Part shown: piece by piece, positions 46,001 to 58,524 of the stretch
Layout of the letters: the number at the start of each line of letters is the position of its first letter
How positions within the stretch are numbered: position 1 is the first letter of the stretch
Source: Salvator merianae
Taxonomy: Eukaryota > Chordata > Lepidosauria > Squamata > Teiidae
Assembly (NCBI GenBank): GCA_003586115.2
Contig: QVOM02000116.1
Location: 44,215,024 to 44,279,023 of the forward strand
Reading direction: 5' to 3'
Length of the DNA stretch: 64,000 bases
Translations under genes and position numbers: made by a program
The notes under the pieces: generated by a model
Databases searched by the model: none
What the model saw: only the letters and a program-made list of their open reading frames with translations
What the model was told of the DNA's origin: nothing

Positions 46001-47984
46001 AACCTTCCGACTTCGTGGATTTCCATTTGTCATAGCAGACTGAAAACATTAACCGGTCCCAAGCAGCTATTAGCTTAATACACAGCTGAATGTCTTTCCC
46101 TTCCTTTTCCCTTTCTCATTCCTTTTTGTTTCAGAGCAACAAATATCAAAGACTTTGCTTAGGATCTTTATTTGACTTTAATTTATGGAGAACTTTTTGT
46201 CCATACTAAAAGGGGCAAGCATGAAACTGTAGTAAAAAAGAGTCATCAATCTCCCCTTATTAGAACACCTGAATTTCCAAATAGCCCACCATCACATTTA
46301 CTTCTGTGGGATGCCTGTAAGAGAGACAAAACTAATCATTGAAACACAGGGGAGTATGAAATAACACTCACACATAGCACCATCACCATGCTTTCACCAA
46401 CACAAAAGCTTTCCCCTCCATCACCCAAAAGGCTCTCCAACAAATTTCTTAAATGCCAAGCCAATGTTATACTAAATGTGAGATCAGACAGGGCTTTTTT
46501 CAGCCACCCCTTTTAAAAAATATGACCTTTCTGTAGCTATAAAAAAACCCAGGCATTCAAACAGTTAAAAGAATAACCCTATCTCATATTTCTTCACATT
46601 GCTCTTCTTTTGACCCCCGAACAACAAAAGCTTGCCACTGATTGGCCAGCTGCAATTGGCTATATTTCCCTCCTCTGCATCCCCTCCCAATGCAACTGAA
46701 AAAGTCACTCTGGGTATTATTATGTCCATATGAGGAAGAGACACCCATTCCAGGGTGTAGTAAAATGCATGCAGGGTAAAATGGCAGGTGTTCCTGACTC
46801 CAATTGTCCCAAGAACACCCCTTTAAGCAGGTCTACTAGTCCAATTTTGACACTCACTAAACTTCCTTGTCCTTAGAAATGTTCCAAAACAAAGATGTTT
46901 GTTTTGTATCATTTGAAATCAAACTTTTTCCTAGATAATCATAACTGAATAAACTAGTGAAGTAATTTGTCAGCAGGTAGCATTTAATTGCAGGATATTT
47001 CTTTCTAGAATACTTTTGGTAGATGCTTTTATGCATCACTTTTATTTGATGTGTCTTCCCCTCGTTTCCTAGCTTAACGCATTTGATTTATTGGCACCTG
47101 ACTAAGAGATAGGTCAACAGATGTTATCATTGGTGGCCCACAGATCAAGACCACAGAGGTGCTGGGGGAAAGACTCTGATTAGAAGCCTCCCTTTGATCC
47201 CTCCAAAATACATACTGATCCACTGCCGATCAAAAAGCTTTTCACAGAGCTCAAAGGAAGGCTGTCAGTTGGAAACTCACAGTTCTCGCAGGTACTGTGT
47301 CACTATGTATTAAATTGGCTGATATAAAAAGGAAATGTAAGTCTTACTTATACTAGCACAATAGAAAATTTGCTTTCAATGCAGAAGGTTAATGTTTCTG
47401 ACATTCCAAAGTTATTCTCATTTTTTTCAGCCACTTACATCTGTCCTTTCTCTAGATCTATGTGACACTTATGTGCATCTCATTCAGTATTACCATGTTG
47501 GCTTCATTAGAATATATTCCACTAGTGATCATCTCCCTTGCAACCTCCCTCTTCTCAAGTAGCTGATGTGTTGCATTTGGGGAAAGAAAAGAAAAAAAAT
47601 TCTACACACACACACACACACCCACTTACAGGCTAGCTATAAATGCTAAACAGATCCCAGAGCTATGGGAAAGAATCCCCATCTGCTGTGGATCTGTGCC
47701 ATCCTAACAACAGACAGATGCTTGAATCAAATAAGTAAAAATATAAATCTGCCTATAGCAAAATGCAAATCCATGTTTTGCCATGAACATCAATAATTGG
47801 GCTAGTGAAGCTTGGATGATATATAACCAAAAAGGTTCTAGAAAAGCAGACTTGTAAAACTCCTGGCCTCTGTTCCAGCTGTAGCCTGTGGGTGTTTGAA
47901 TCTCTGTTTATGCAACCTTAATTTCTGAAGTTATTTTGCCATCTAGGAGCTACTTATGCTCTGCATTCTGCTAGAGTAAAATAG
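46001..47984. other. No gene recognised; short CA tract
   Basis: A (CA)n run at about 47604-47620. The rest is unassigned AT-rich DNA with short frames only. Confidence 0.45.
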
Positions 47985-48350
47985 GTTGTCTCTCCTGCTA
48001 TTAGGAGCTCATATCTCCATATCCTATCACAAAGAGATAGCCAGAGTGGCAGAAGATTACCCTGGAAAGTGGTTCTGGACAATAAAAGCCTTGCTGATTG
48101 ATGTTGGTGCACATATCTGTGTTGTTGTTAAAGATATAGCTCCTATTTATACTGGGCCTGATGAGAAATTGAAACATAAGGAGTGAATAATGCAATTATT
48201 AATAGTGGCAAGGCTAATGATTGCCCAGACATGGAAATGAGGTCAAGGTCTATCATTAATAAGTGGTGACAGATGGTATGGAAAATAGTGTCGATGGATA
48301 AATTGATTGTATCTAGAAGAAAATTTAGATTTCCAGGTAATTTGGAAAAA
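47985..48350 (+). pseudogene. L1-like LINE ORF2 C-terminal fragment
   Basis: Near 48190 the reading LLIVARLMIAQTWK matches the conserved end of L1 ORF2 (LLxAARxxIAxxWK). Upstream pieces in other frames are also L1-like (YPGKWFWTIKALLIDV at 48055-48100 is in frame with the local open run). Broken by stops. Confidence 0.65.
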
Positions 48351-48389
48351 AAACTGTTATATAACAAAGGAAATTAAGATATATGCTCC

Positions 48390-48502
48390 AAGAATGCATG
48401 GTAATTTAGGGTTTAGAAATGTCTGTCTTTAAGTTTGTATGGTAATTCTTTAAGAATGCATGGTAATTTAGGGTTTAGAAATGTCTGTCTTTAAGTTTGT
48501 AT
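48390..48502 (+). repeat. 62-bp-period tandem duplication
   Basis: aagaatgcatggtaatttag through taagtttgtat occurs at 48390-48440 and again at 48452-48502 with no visible differences, separated by ggtaattcttt. Exact identity suggests a recent event. Confidence 0.9.
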
Positions 48503-48520
48503 AAATTGTATCCCAGATTT

Positions 48521-48605
48521 TGAAACATTATTTTTTATTATTATTATTAATCATCATCATCATCATCACCATCATTATCACAGTTACTATAACTATTACT
48601 GGATT
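48521..48605. repeat. ATT/ATC simple repeat
   Basis: A run of tta/att units passes into cat/atc units and then degenerates. Confidence 0.85.
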
Positions 48606-48689
48606 TTGTAAATGTCATTTGATATTAGCATTTAATGTAACTTATGAAAAGGATAACATAGCTTCTGTTCATCTTTTGGAACAAAATAT

Positions 48690-48960
48690 TTTACAGGTCC
48701 CAACCCAATAAAATTCATTATGACAAAAGATCTGAAACCCGAAGCATTGGCATAGTGTGATCTATTCATGAAGAGGACAAGGAGGAGGAGGAAGAGAAAT
48801 AACAAACAGCAATGGAAAGTCTTTGTCAAATACAAATAACTTGGAACCCATAGGATAACAAAGAATTGATGCTCAACAGTCTGCCTAGACAGAGAAGGAG
48901 AATTCCACAGCTGAGGTGCCACCACTGAAAAGGGTCTTTCTCAAGACACTACCCAATTAA
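48690..48960 (-). repeat. LINE/SINE-type tail, antisense copy
   Basis: gaattccacagctgaggtgc followed by caccactgaaaagggtcttt corresponds to the ttattccaaagccggggg...ccacagagaagacccc part of the copy at 57280-57960. Family uncertain. Confidence 0.5.
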
Positions 48961-50989
48961 GTAAGAATAAGAAAGCTTACTGTCTGGGACATTTCTGGTT
49001 TGTGCTATTTCCACAGATGCTAAATTTAAGAGCAATTAATCAGGTGGAGGGAGAGACAGGCTACAATATTTTCCTAATGGATTGGGTGCATCGGATTAAG
49101 ATGTTGAGTTGATTTTCCTTATGATGAAATTGCTCTGTCCTAACCTCAGAGACCAGGACGATCAGAGAAAGGTTTTAATGTTCTGTTGTAAGCACTCACT
49201 GAGACCAGCTGGCTTTGCTCAATTGCTCAACACACAAGGTTAAGAACTGCTGAACCAGGCAGGCAAAGAGGAATGTCACATTTGCAGTATATAATAGCAT
49301 CCTGGTTGCAGGACCAATACCATATACCACTTTGAGCAGCCTTATTAAAATCACAGCTCATTTCGAGGGGGGGAGGGAAAAAAATCAGTGTTAAGCACCT
49401 GAATGACTGGAAAACCCATTAGAATGAAACATAGCCCCTTGCTTGTGCTCTCTCAAGCACATAGTGGAATGCATTTTGGAAATGAAATATGCCTCAGAGA
49501 GCCCTGTTACTAAGTTCATAACGTCAATCTTGGTTTGAAATAGGAGAGTTCTCCAGAATGGATGGGTTTCGGCTGCTGGCAGGGAGTGAAAATGGGAAAG
49601 AAGTATGAGTCATGCTTTGTTTTTTACATTCATGTCATTTTTTTCCAAGGAGTTCTCCTTCACTCCATTTGATCCTTACATCAGACCGTGTAGCACTGAT
49701 TTGCCCAAGGTGAACAAGGAAGCATCAGAGTGAGAAGAAGCCCAGATCTTGGGCCCCAATATCTCCATCCACCACTGCAGTCACAACTCCACAATGGCTC
49801 TGGTTGAACTTCTGGTTGCACATTCATTTCTTTGTATTCTCAGATAGCTACAGCTGAAAGAACTCCTCCACCGCATGCCAGGTCAAAAGGCAATTCTATG
49901 CCAGCAAAACTTCCTTTAACCTGAACCAAAGTGGGTCAGATTACACTGGGCTCCAAATGAAGGCTATGAATGAGTAGGTAGAGAGGGGAGCTTCTGATAC
50001 ATTCAGCCACACAAGTGACCACTGTTGTCAGTGTCCTACTCAATCTAGCAAACAGCATCTCAAGGGTCAGAAAAAAACATTTTGCTTCTCAGCTTCACTT
50101 GTACCTGGGAACATCAGCACCATATAGCAGTAAGGTGGTGAAGGACTATCATGGTGGATTGCTCTAACCCTTGTTATGCCACATCAGAATGCCTAAGATA
50201 GCAAGCTTCCTTATACTCGGTGAGATCACTGATCCCTCTGCAGTATGTATAGTAAGTTAAAGACTGCAAGGGAGTATCAGCACTGTAAGAGCAGAAGTCC
50301 TCATCTTTTATCTCCTTATGTAAAAGCAAGCAGTACTGTTACTGTAGGCATGCTTCTCAGATCTTGTTCCACCATCCATGACTAGTCCATCTAACGCATT
50401 AGTGTATACAAAGACAAACTGTGGCTTGCCAGACTTTCAGAGCATGAACTTGTGATATTTGGCTGTTAATACACAGCAGTGACTTCACATGGAGAAACCA
50501 GCACAGTGGTGGCAGAGGGGAAACTGGAGCCTTCCCTTTGATTTCTCTGGACTACATCTTGTGGACAATCAAAACAAAGAGTTGCAAAGACCAGAGAGAA
50601 AGGTCCAGCCCAAATAACTCCTTCCCTCCACCCCATTGCCTACTTCATTGTGCAAGTTATCATCCACCCTACTTGTGAGCCTTGCCCTTTCTCTTCATCA
50701 AAAGCACCATGTGCAGAAATGGAAGGAAGCAGAAGAATGGAATGAAAATCTTTGGTACTCTAAACTCAGTAATATGGTAGAGATCCAGTATTTACTCTTT
50801 TTAAAAGATCGAATGTACAGCGCCAATGTAATCACTTTTCTATATGCTGGAAAGTATTAAAAAGAGTTCTATCTTCCATTTGACTCTCATCTTTCTGAAT
50901 CGCATGGGGAAAAATCTAGCTTTATAGATATTAGTGAGGGAAGAAGGCTTGTTGACTTTAAAGTTTAATGTTAGTCCAGACCCACCTGC
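48961..50989. other. No gene recognised
   Basis: About 2 kb without an exon-like structure or assigned repeat. Confidence 0.45.
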
Positions 50990-52060
50990 TGGTCCAAACT
51001 CACTTGTTCACATCAGGCAGAGTAAGTCCAAAAATGCCCTTATAACTTTCTGCTTCAATATTATTGAGTAGTTCCCCATTTAACTTGATATTCTGTGCAC
51101 AATTCCACCCTCCTCTCTCAAATATACACTTTCCTGAACCAAATACTTCCCAGCACCTGTCAGCTTTCCCCCAAAGATCAGTTAAAAAGTACTCTGCAAC
51201 CTTTTTAATATTAAGTGCCAGCATTCTAGTTCCATCTTGGTTCAAGTGAAACTTTTCCCTTTCGTACAGGTTAGGCTTATCTCAAAATGTTCCCCAACAA
51301 ATGTGTTAACAAATCTAAACCCTTCCTCTCAACACCACTGCCTCACCCATGCAATGAAGAACCTGAGCTCCTCCCATCTAGAATGCAATCTTGGAGGTCC
51401 TGAACTTCAATCTTCTATCTAATTATCTAAATTTGGCTTCCAGCACCCTTTATTGGTCTTCCCGGTGTCACTGATACCAGCATGTACTATAACTATGGGA
51501 ACACCCCAGAAACGTCTGCCAATCTATCTAGACACTGCATGATGTCCTCACCCTTTCCACTCAGCAAGCAATTCATCATATGGTCAACACACCCATCACA
51601 AGCCCATCTCTCTATATTTCTAATAATTAAATCCCCCACTACAAAAAGTCCCCCTCTAAAATCAGTGGAGGAGTATCCTCAGTGCAAGAGGATATAGGCT
51701 TATCCTCTAAAGGAAAGGTTCTCAACTGGGAGAGCCTGTCCTCTTCTTCAGCCTGATGTCCTCCTTGCCTGAGATCTTCGCTCTCCAAAGTAGCTGGAGG
51801 ACTGTCCACCATGGAGTGGGATACTCCTACTGCATCCCTGAAGGTCTTATCCTCATTCCTAACTATCTCTCTCTCTGCTTCTCCAGGTCAATTACCTTGG
51901 TTTCAAGGGAACAGACCCATTCCATGAGAACCAGGAGTTCATTACATCAAGCACACATCCATGACTTCTGCCCAGTAGGAGATAGTCATGCATCTGACAT
52001 GCTATGCAAAACACTGGAAAGCCCTTCTCCCCTTGCTCTCCAGTCAGCTTCATGACTTTT
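50990..52060 (-). pseudogene. CR1-like LINE ORF1 with SGNH-esterase-like region
   Basis: On the minus strand the order matches ORF1 of a CR1-type LINE. There is a cysteine-containing N-terminal part near 52050-51900, then an acidic linker, then an esterase-like domain: IVIVHAGISDTGK near 51490-51465 (the GTNDT-type block), WVRQWC near 51350, and FHLNQDGTRMLALNI near 51245-51200 (the DGxHLNxxGxR block). In known families ORF1 is an RNA-binding/esterase accessory protein for retrotransposition. Stops interrupt it, and the catalytic DxxH reads ExxH-like here, so it is dead. Confidence 0.7.
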
Positions 52061-52434
52061 AAGTTATTTTTGCTTTTAAAATTTATTAATTTTTTTGCTT
52101 TTTTAAAAAAATATTTAAATTAGTTTTACTTTTTGTTACTATATTTACTAATGACATGCTGACCACTTCTCTGAATCAGCAACAACTGCAAGTCCCTCTT
52201 CCTTCAGGCCATGTGCTCAGGCTACCTTAGAAATCAGCCACCCTCTAGCAGCTAAACCAGCCACACACTAAATGATCAACAAACTCTCCAAAACCCAGAA
52301 GATCCATCCCACAAACTTACCAGAGTACCAGGAGTTATTCCTCCAAATTCCTCTGTCAAACTCCTGTTGCCTTTCCTTGGTCTCAGGAGAACAGCCTTCT
52401 TTCACTTGAGTGCATACTCATTTCTAACCTTGAA
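52061..52434. other. Possible LINE 5' region, unassigned
   Basis: It lies just upstream (minus-strand sense) of the CR1 ORF1, so it could be its 5' untranslated region. Begins with an A/T-rich low-complexity tract (52060-52150). Not verifiable here. Confidence 0.3.
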
Positions 52435-52664
52435 TTAGTTTGTTATCCTTTTAAACATCGGAGGCCTAAAATAGGCCAGAAATATTGCCAAACCAGTTCC
52501 ATTTGGACCAGTTCCACATGAACTGAGAGGTTCATGAGGTTCAATTTGAATCCCTTTTAGTTCGTTTAAATTTGAGCCAATGTCTAAAACTGACAGAGGG
52601 TTCAATTCAAATTTGATCCATAAGAACCCCTCAGTTCCTGTTGAACTGATTTGGCCCATCCCTA
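52435..52664. mobile_element. Probable TAGGGATG-type hAT-like fragment
   Basis: The right end ttggcccatcccta and an interior full of ggttc/gaacc words (ccagttccatttgg, gaggttcaatttgaat) resemble the elements at 2600 and 30602. The left end is missing or eroded. Confidence 0.45.
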
Positions 52665-53837
52665 TTTCCAGCACTCATTCCTTATCCTGACAGCTTTAAG
52701 ATGGCAGCAGATTACCTGCAGAAGGAAAGATGCGAGACAAAGAGTGGACTCAGGCAGACACACCCCATGGTTACCACTGAGCCCCTCCCAGCATCCAGTC
52801 TTTAATGTAAGATAGCAGTAGATTGCCTGTGGAAAGAAGGAGAGGAGACATAGAGGAGCCTAGGCAGACCTTTACACTTGGAGCTTCACAAGTTCTACTC
52901 TGTTTGCCCTGCCCACAGAAATGGAAAGAAGCCAAACCAAGTACCCTGTGGATGTGCCAGTTCACAGCCTTGCCATACCTGAGATAGTCTTTTGTGCCCT
53001 CCTGGGAAAACCGTTTCTGTACTTTAGGAATCAAGCAATTCAGATGGAGCAGTTTTTATATGGTAAGAGCTAGCATTTCTCCTCCCTCCTGACTTTCAGC
53101 TGGTTCCCAATCTCAATTATTGCTTCTTTGCTGCTACTACACCCTCTGAAGCCCTGAGGAACATAGGAAAAGTGGAAACCTGGTAACAATTTTCCCTGAG
53201 GGTCCCAAATCTTTCCAATCTATCGCATATTTTTTCTGAACCTTTCCGAACAAAACTAGAAAGGAACACAAGTATGATGGATTGATGATGAAATATATGA
53301 ATGCTCCCTGAATCCATGCATGTTTCAAAAGTGTGCATGAAACAGCTATCAAAAGCCTTATGTTTTGTCAAGGTGACCTTAATCAATAGCAATTTCTCAA
53401 AAGAAGGCACTTCAGTGCTCTCTGGTACCCTGTGCCAGAGTCGAAAAAGGTTACCTATACAGCATTTGAACAGTGTCGCATTTAGAGCTGTTCATGCTGG
53501 TGTGGAAAAAAAAAAAGAAAAGGGTTATTAATTGCATAATTGCATTTTATAAAATGGTATTTATAGTGGGGAAAATTTATAATTTATATTACTGTAAGTA
53601 GTAATGGATTAATACTCACTTATCAGACCACAAACAGACCCATTTTCATTATGCTCAAGCTCACTAAATGTGAAATAATCATGCTAATAGAATAAACGTA
53701 GTGTTTGCTGTGCTGTCTTTAAAAGGAAAAACTATTGCAGACATCATCATGGAACAGAAAAGGCAGTCGATGACCAAGAGAAAGGACAGTTTGGAAAGAG
53801 GAAGGGGTTTATCCAATCAAATGCATGTCACATTCAC
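52665..53837. other. No gene recognised
   Basis: Includes two loosely related blocks (gatggcagcagattacctgc at 52701, gatagcagtagattgcctgt at 52811). Short frames only. Confidence 0.45.
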
Positions 53838-53839
53838 TA

Positions 53840-53957
53840 GGCTGCATCCAGACTTCGCTTATTTATTCCTCTATATTTGGATGTTCCAGAACAAAGCATG
53901 GCTGTTCTGGAATATCCAAATATCGTGCAATGTGTAAGTGATATCTGGGTGCAGCCC
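53840..53957. mobile_element. TA-flanked palindromic MITE, copy 1
   Basis: Flanked by TA on both sides (53838-53839, 53958-53959). Ends ggctgcatccaga and tctgggtgcagccc are inverted with one indel and one mismatch, and the middle is a long palindrome: atatttggatgttccagaac against gttctggaatatccaaatat. 118 bp, non-coding. TA target sites suggest the Tc1/mariner superfamily. The second copy is at 60388. Confidence 0.75.
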
Positions 53958-53959
53958 TA

Positions 53960-55512
53960 GTCTTTTTGGCACATGTTTTTATGGGTTGTGAAACTTTTCT
54001 AACATTTGACAAATATTCTGATTCCTTGAATGCAGCACAAACCAATCACTGAACACAAGCAAGTTCTCTTCCTTATTTTCCTTTTTTACCCGTATTGAGG
54101 AAGTACACAGCTAGCAATGGAGAGAAAATCATTTACATCACAATTTAAATGCAAACCTCACAAAAGCATACTTTCGGAGTCAACATGTTAATCAGCTTGT
54201 AGTCACCTGTTGAAATTCAGCACTATTTAAATCTATGCTACAGTTCTCAACCAAGAAGTAGTTATGGGAAGGCAGGGCCTTTGGCTAAGATAGGCATTGG
54301 TCATGTCTCCATATCTAGGGTGTGTGTGAGCTGGCTGGGGTGGATGAGATGCCACATAAAAAAGGGGCCCTCCTCATATACATTTGGGCGTGAGGAGGCA
54401 CAATTCAACCAGCAATTGTGCCAGTGAAGTCTGGTATAGTCACTATGCCGTGCTGAGGGCTGCCAAAAACGGAGACAGAGCAGCAGTGAGAGCCTTCTTG
54501 GACTCACAGAGATGACCCAGAACAGTTAGTGAAGATGTGGCCATAATTTCTTACATGTATACACATAATTGTATTTACATTTAATACTGAAACCTCTCGC
54601 TGCATCCACACAACTGAAAAATATGGACATCTGGGTTTCTGGGCAAACACTTCCACTCCTTACAGCTCCCAAACTTCCTGAACAGTTACAAAGACAGCCT
54701 TTTGGGAAGACTCTTTCAATTTCTCCAAGGACATCCCCTTGTCACTAGATTCACCCCCAGGTTTTGTTACAAGCATTCACGGTGGCTGGGGACAGATTTA
54801 TGACTGCCAAGAGAGCCAGAAGCCCTTTGGAGGACTGAAATGATGACAGATTTCCATCAGTATTTCCACCCCCTGCAGCAAGTCCAGCTGCATTTGGGGG
54901 GACACTGAGGACAGATTTTCTAAGTCCCTGGGACAGCAGTTCTGTGCCCCACCCTGGATCCCACCCTCATGAGGTTGCAGCTTCCGTCTGTTTGGCTGGA
55001 ACTCTCTAATGGGCATGCCTTTAGTCTCCAAGTGACAAAATGCAGACTGGAATGGAAAGAAAGTGAAATTTTGCATGATAGAACCAGAGGGAAATGCGGA
55101 CTTGTAGAATGAGAGGCTTGAGAGGACGCACGTTTACACACTATGGCATTTGGCAGAAGGAAGGGAGACAGTTAGGAAAATGTATGTATTGTGACTTAAA
55201 GAAAAAAAAAGGGGACACATGAAGAGATCTGAAGGACACAGTGCCCAGTTTCCCAAATGGGCTTAGTAGGCTTAGGGACTAGTTGCACTTGTGGAGCAAT
55301 CTAGGCCACTCACTGGATCGCTCTGTCCACACTCAGCCATTGCCATAGTTCACCCAGAGTTGACCAAGCCCTTCTAGGAGCTCCACTGTGAAACTGGCTC
55401 CATGGTAAAATGAAGACCTGGGCTCAGATTACTCTTCTGCACAAAAACTGCTGTAGAACTCATATAGAAAAAAAGTCTCACCAGGTAAGTGTTCTTTCTA
55501 TATTTGTTAAAA
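53960..55512. other. No gene recognised
   Basis: Unassigned, with short frames on both strands. Confidence 0.4.
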
Positions 55513-55538
55513 AGAGAGAGAGAGAGAGAGAGAGAGAG
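55513..55538. repeat. GA dinucleotide repeat
   Basis: Uninterrupted alternating ga. Confidence 0.95.
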
Positions 55539-55587
55539 TCTACAAATACCCAATTCTGGGATGGCAGTTCTTTTGCAGTAACATACT

Positions 55588-55666
55588 TAAGCTTTGAAAC
55601 TGTGGCTGATCAGGAAAGAGATCTTGGAGTAATGGTAGGCAGTTCAATGAAAGTGTTGACTTAGGG
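55588..55666 (+). pseudogene. CR1-like LINE ORF2 fragment
   Basis: The reading VADQERDLGVMVGSSMKVLT fits the CR1 ORF2 segment after the catalytic core, and the homologous part of the copy at 26050 encodes a similar VTDQEKDLEVLI. It is cut on the right by a MITE. Confidence 0.75.
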
Positions 55667-55667
55667 A

Positions 55668-55880
55668 CTGTTTGCACTTACCGTCCTGGTATGGTATAAT
55701 AACCCACGGTGCTTTAGTGCAAATGGCCAGTGCAGATCACCAAGGCAGTGTCCAGACCGGCATCCAGTGTGCAGCTGGACATTGCCATGGTGATCCGACT
55801 GCTGCAAACAACTGTGCAGCCGCGGTCATGCAGCCACAATTATGTGGCATCCAGGAGTGATCCCACCGCTCCTGGTCAGC
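55668..55880. mobile_element. GGGCCTG-type MITE fragment
   Basis: It starts gggactgtttgcacttaccg, the left terminus of the family seen at 243 and 9783. Internal gcagccgcggtcatgcagcc resembles the 10.2 kb copy. The right end is not distinct. Confidence 0.5.
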
Positions 55881-55884
55881 CTGG

Positions 55885-55985
55885 GTTGCCAACTTTGCTA
55901 AAAATCAGTCACATATCAAATACACTTGGTTTTTTAAGCTTTTTCCGTGGCTAGCTTGGCTGATTATCTGGCCGTCCTCCCCAAA
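55885..55985 (+). repeat. Dispersed repeat, GGYTGCCAACTTTG type, copy 2
   Basis: gggttgccaactttgctaaa through ggctgattatctggccgtcc mirrors the order of the copy at 3312-3424. The interior differs more than the ends. Confidence 0.6.
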
Positions 55986-55997
55986 TTCCTTTCCCAG

Positions 55998-56051
55998 TCA
56001 AGAGCCCAGAGTGATTCAGGACCTTCCTGCAATCTTAAAGAAAGTATACAG
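55998..56051 (+). other. Candidate 54-nt exon
   Basis: A pyrimidine-rich acceptor (aaattcctttcccag) precedes 54 nt ending atacag, followed by donor gtaagc. Two of three frames are open, giving SRAQSDSGPSCNLKESIQ or QEPRVIQDLPAILKKVY. The third has a stop. Part of the acceptor tract lies at the edge of the dispersed repeat, so transposon-assisted exon birth is possible. No match to a known protein. Confidence 0.25.
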
Positions 56052-57279
56052 GTAAGCAAAGTGTTTTGCAAATATAGGGATCCTTCTTTGGCCCTACAAC
56101 AGAACGTGAAGGAGAACTATCCTTTCGTATCTGCTCTTTATTTATAAGAAATAAAGTGGGTTGCTTGATGCAGACCATAAAGTGCATGGTAGAAAGGAGC
56201 TGTCTAGCTGTTTAGTTATATACAGCTTGAGGAGAGGAAGTAATATGGAACTAACTGCAAAGAACGCATTGTTTCTTCTAAATAAGCAGCATGTTTCTGA
56301 ATCCCTAATAAGGAGAGAAAAATGCCTAATGAAAAATTATGCCATCAATAATGTAAAAATGGGAAGCGAAAATGGAACAAGTTAGGCCTGCAGCATTATA
56401 TTTATGTAAAAGAGCTATTCCTACCCTTGCCCTTATAAAGAAGAAAAATTGTCTTAAACAGCAATAAGTTCCCCACAAACTATTGCTGTGTCTCCAACCA
56501 CTACAACTGCTATATAATACTCATCAAAAGAGCTGCTTCAACATAAGTTTAAACTGTAGGCCTTTTCACACAATTAAAAAGCTCCTAAAATTTTCCTCTC
56601 CACACAACAGTTAACACAGTGTTGGATTTGCAACTCACAATTTCATTCATTCATTTAACACATTTTATATTGCTTCAGTTTAAATTTTAAAAAATGCAGT
56701 TTCCAGCAAAATGTAGCTGGTCATCACCCTGAGTAGCACCGTATGCTGCAACATTTTGTTACACCAATAAAGTATCCCTTTACAATAACCCACCTTTTTT
56801 GGAAGATGACTTCAAAAACCTTGTTCACAATACAGCAGGAAGAGTCAACACAACGGATACCCCAGAATGAGCACATACACAAATTTGAGCTGATTGATCA
56901 CTTCACTTTCTCAGCTTACCAGGTTTTCAAGCCAATTGACTACATGCCATCCCTGTTGCACTCAATGCTGCAAAGGTACCCTCAGAGCTTTTCATCCCAC
57001 TGTCCTGATAAGATGCTTTCTGAGATCCCTGGGATAGGTGTAGAGTGCAATGGGTGAAACCGTATGTGACAGAAATGCCCTCTGGTTGCCTCTGTATCTA
57101 CCCATTTGCCACGAGTGGATACAAACTTTGTCCCTGTGTAAACTATTTAATTCTACAATCCATATCATGATTATTGCCATCCTTTTGGTGGATCTTTCTG
57201 TTCTCCCAGGCTTATAATTTTAAAAAACTATCCCTTGTTCCTAGAGCATTTGTGCTCTCCATTACTGCTTCTAGACAGA
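56052..57279. other. No gene recognised
   Basis: AT-rich, short frames only. Confidence 0.4.
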
Positions 57280-57283
57280 ATAT

Positions 57284-57323
<40 letters not shown>

Positions 57324-57960
57324 ACTTTTGTATTCTGCCCTATACCTGGAGGCCCCAGGGTGGGTCACAACATATGATAATTACAAACACTAAAACATAT
57401 TTAAAATAAGACACATCCAACCTCCCTCCCTCCCTAGAGGAGCAAGGAATCAAAGGCACAAGTGAAGAGTTGCATTTTAAGCAGGCACCAAAAAGTACAT
57501 AAATTTGATGCCTGGCATACCTCCTCTGGGAGGTTATTCCAAAGCCGGGGGGGGGGGGAACCACAGAGAAGACCCCCTCACGTGCCACCGCCTCTCACAC
57601 CTCTGTAATGGTGCCATGCGAGTGCTCAAGAGGTACAGGGAACATACATCCCCACGCTCAATGAGCAAACATTCCACTATAATTGTTCGTAGTGGCACTT
57701 TAATGACAGAGCAGGAGAAAACATTCTCATAGCATTTTTTCCCTCTCACCATCGCCACGTAACAGTAATGTGCAGATTTCCTGGAGCTCTCCCTTTGGGC
57801 CAAATAGCATGGCTCTGTTTTGGGAGGCACATAAAATGGCCAACTTCTGAGAGCTATTTCCTATGCCCTCCAAAACAGTCCTGAAACATTGAAGCCGAAC
57901 AATGTCCTTTGACCTTTCTGCAGTCGAGAGTTGGAAGGAGCACATGTGATCAACGTAATC
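57280..57960 (-). repeat. LINE/SINE-type repeat with (TTTA)n end, antisense
   Basis: It starts with a TTTA run (57281-57320), then ttgtattctgccctatacct, gcccc agggtgggtcacaa, tggcatacctcctctgggag and gttattccaaagccggggg, then accacagagaagaccccctc. Longest of the four copies of this family in the window. The poly-G run is at 57547-57558. Confidence 0.65.
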
Positions 57961-58524
57961 CCCACTCCAAGGGATGGGGCACTTGACTGCAAGAACTCCA
58001 GCCCTGGAAGTGGCAGGAACCATCAGTGTGCAGCTCCTGCTTTAGTCTGCTTCAGGAGTTTTGTATGTTGTGATCCTGGTTGCCATTTAATGTAAAATAT
58101 GCACAGAACATACATTGCTGAGTCCAAAAGTACAGAGCCACCACAAATGAAGAAGTGCAGGATTATGCGCCTTCTCCCTAAACTACATTCCCTTTGATTA
58201 CAGGTAATAATCTTCCCCTGAATGAAGTCAAGATTACTTCTGCAGCATGAGGGGATGGGAGGGAAGGAGGGGGAAAAATGCAAAAATAGCAGAACTAAGC
58301 TGGTATTTAGCATGCCTTTTATTTACTGTTGGCACATTTATGAAGCTGCCCAATAACACAGGTAAAATGTATAAATATAAAATAAGTTGAAATCAAGCAA
58401 CAAAACAATGAAACTTTAAAAATAAAACTTTTGCTTTTAAAAAATCCTTTCTAAAGGTCTAAACATTGTGGGCACTACTGGGGCACCCTTCCTACACCCC
58501 CAGGTCATGGAATGATATCTTTGG
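57961..58524. other. No gene recognised
   Basis: Unassigned; the A-rich segment 58390-58440 is low complexity. Confidence 0.4.
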
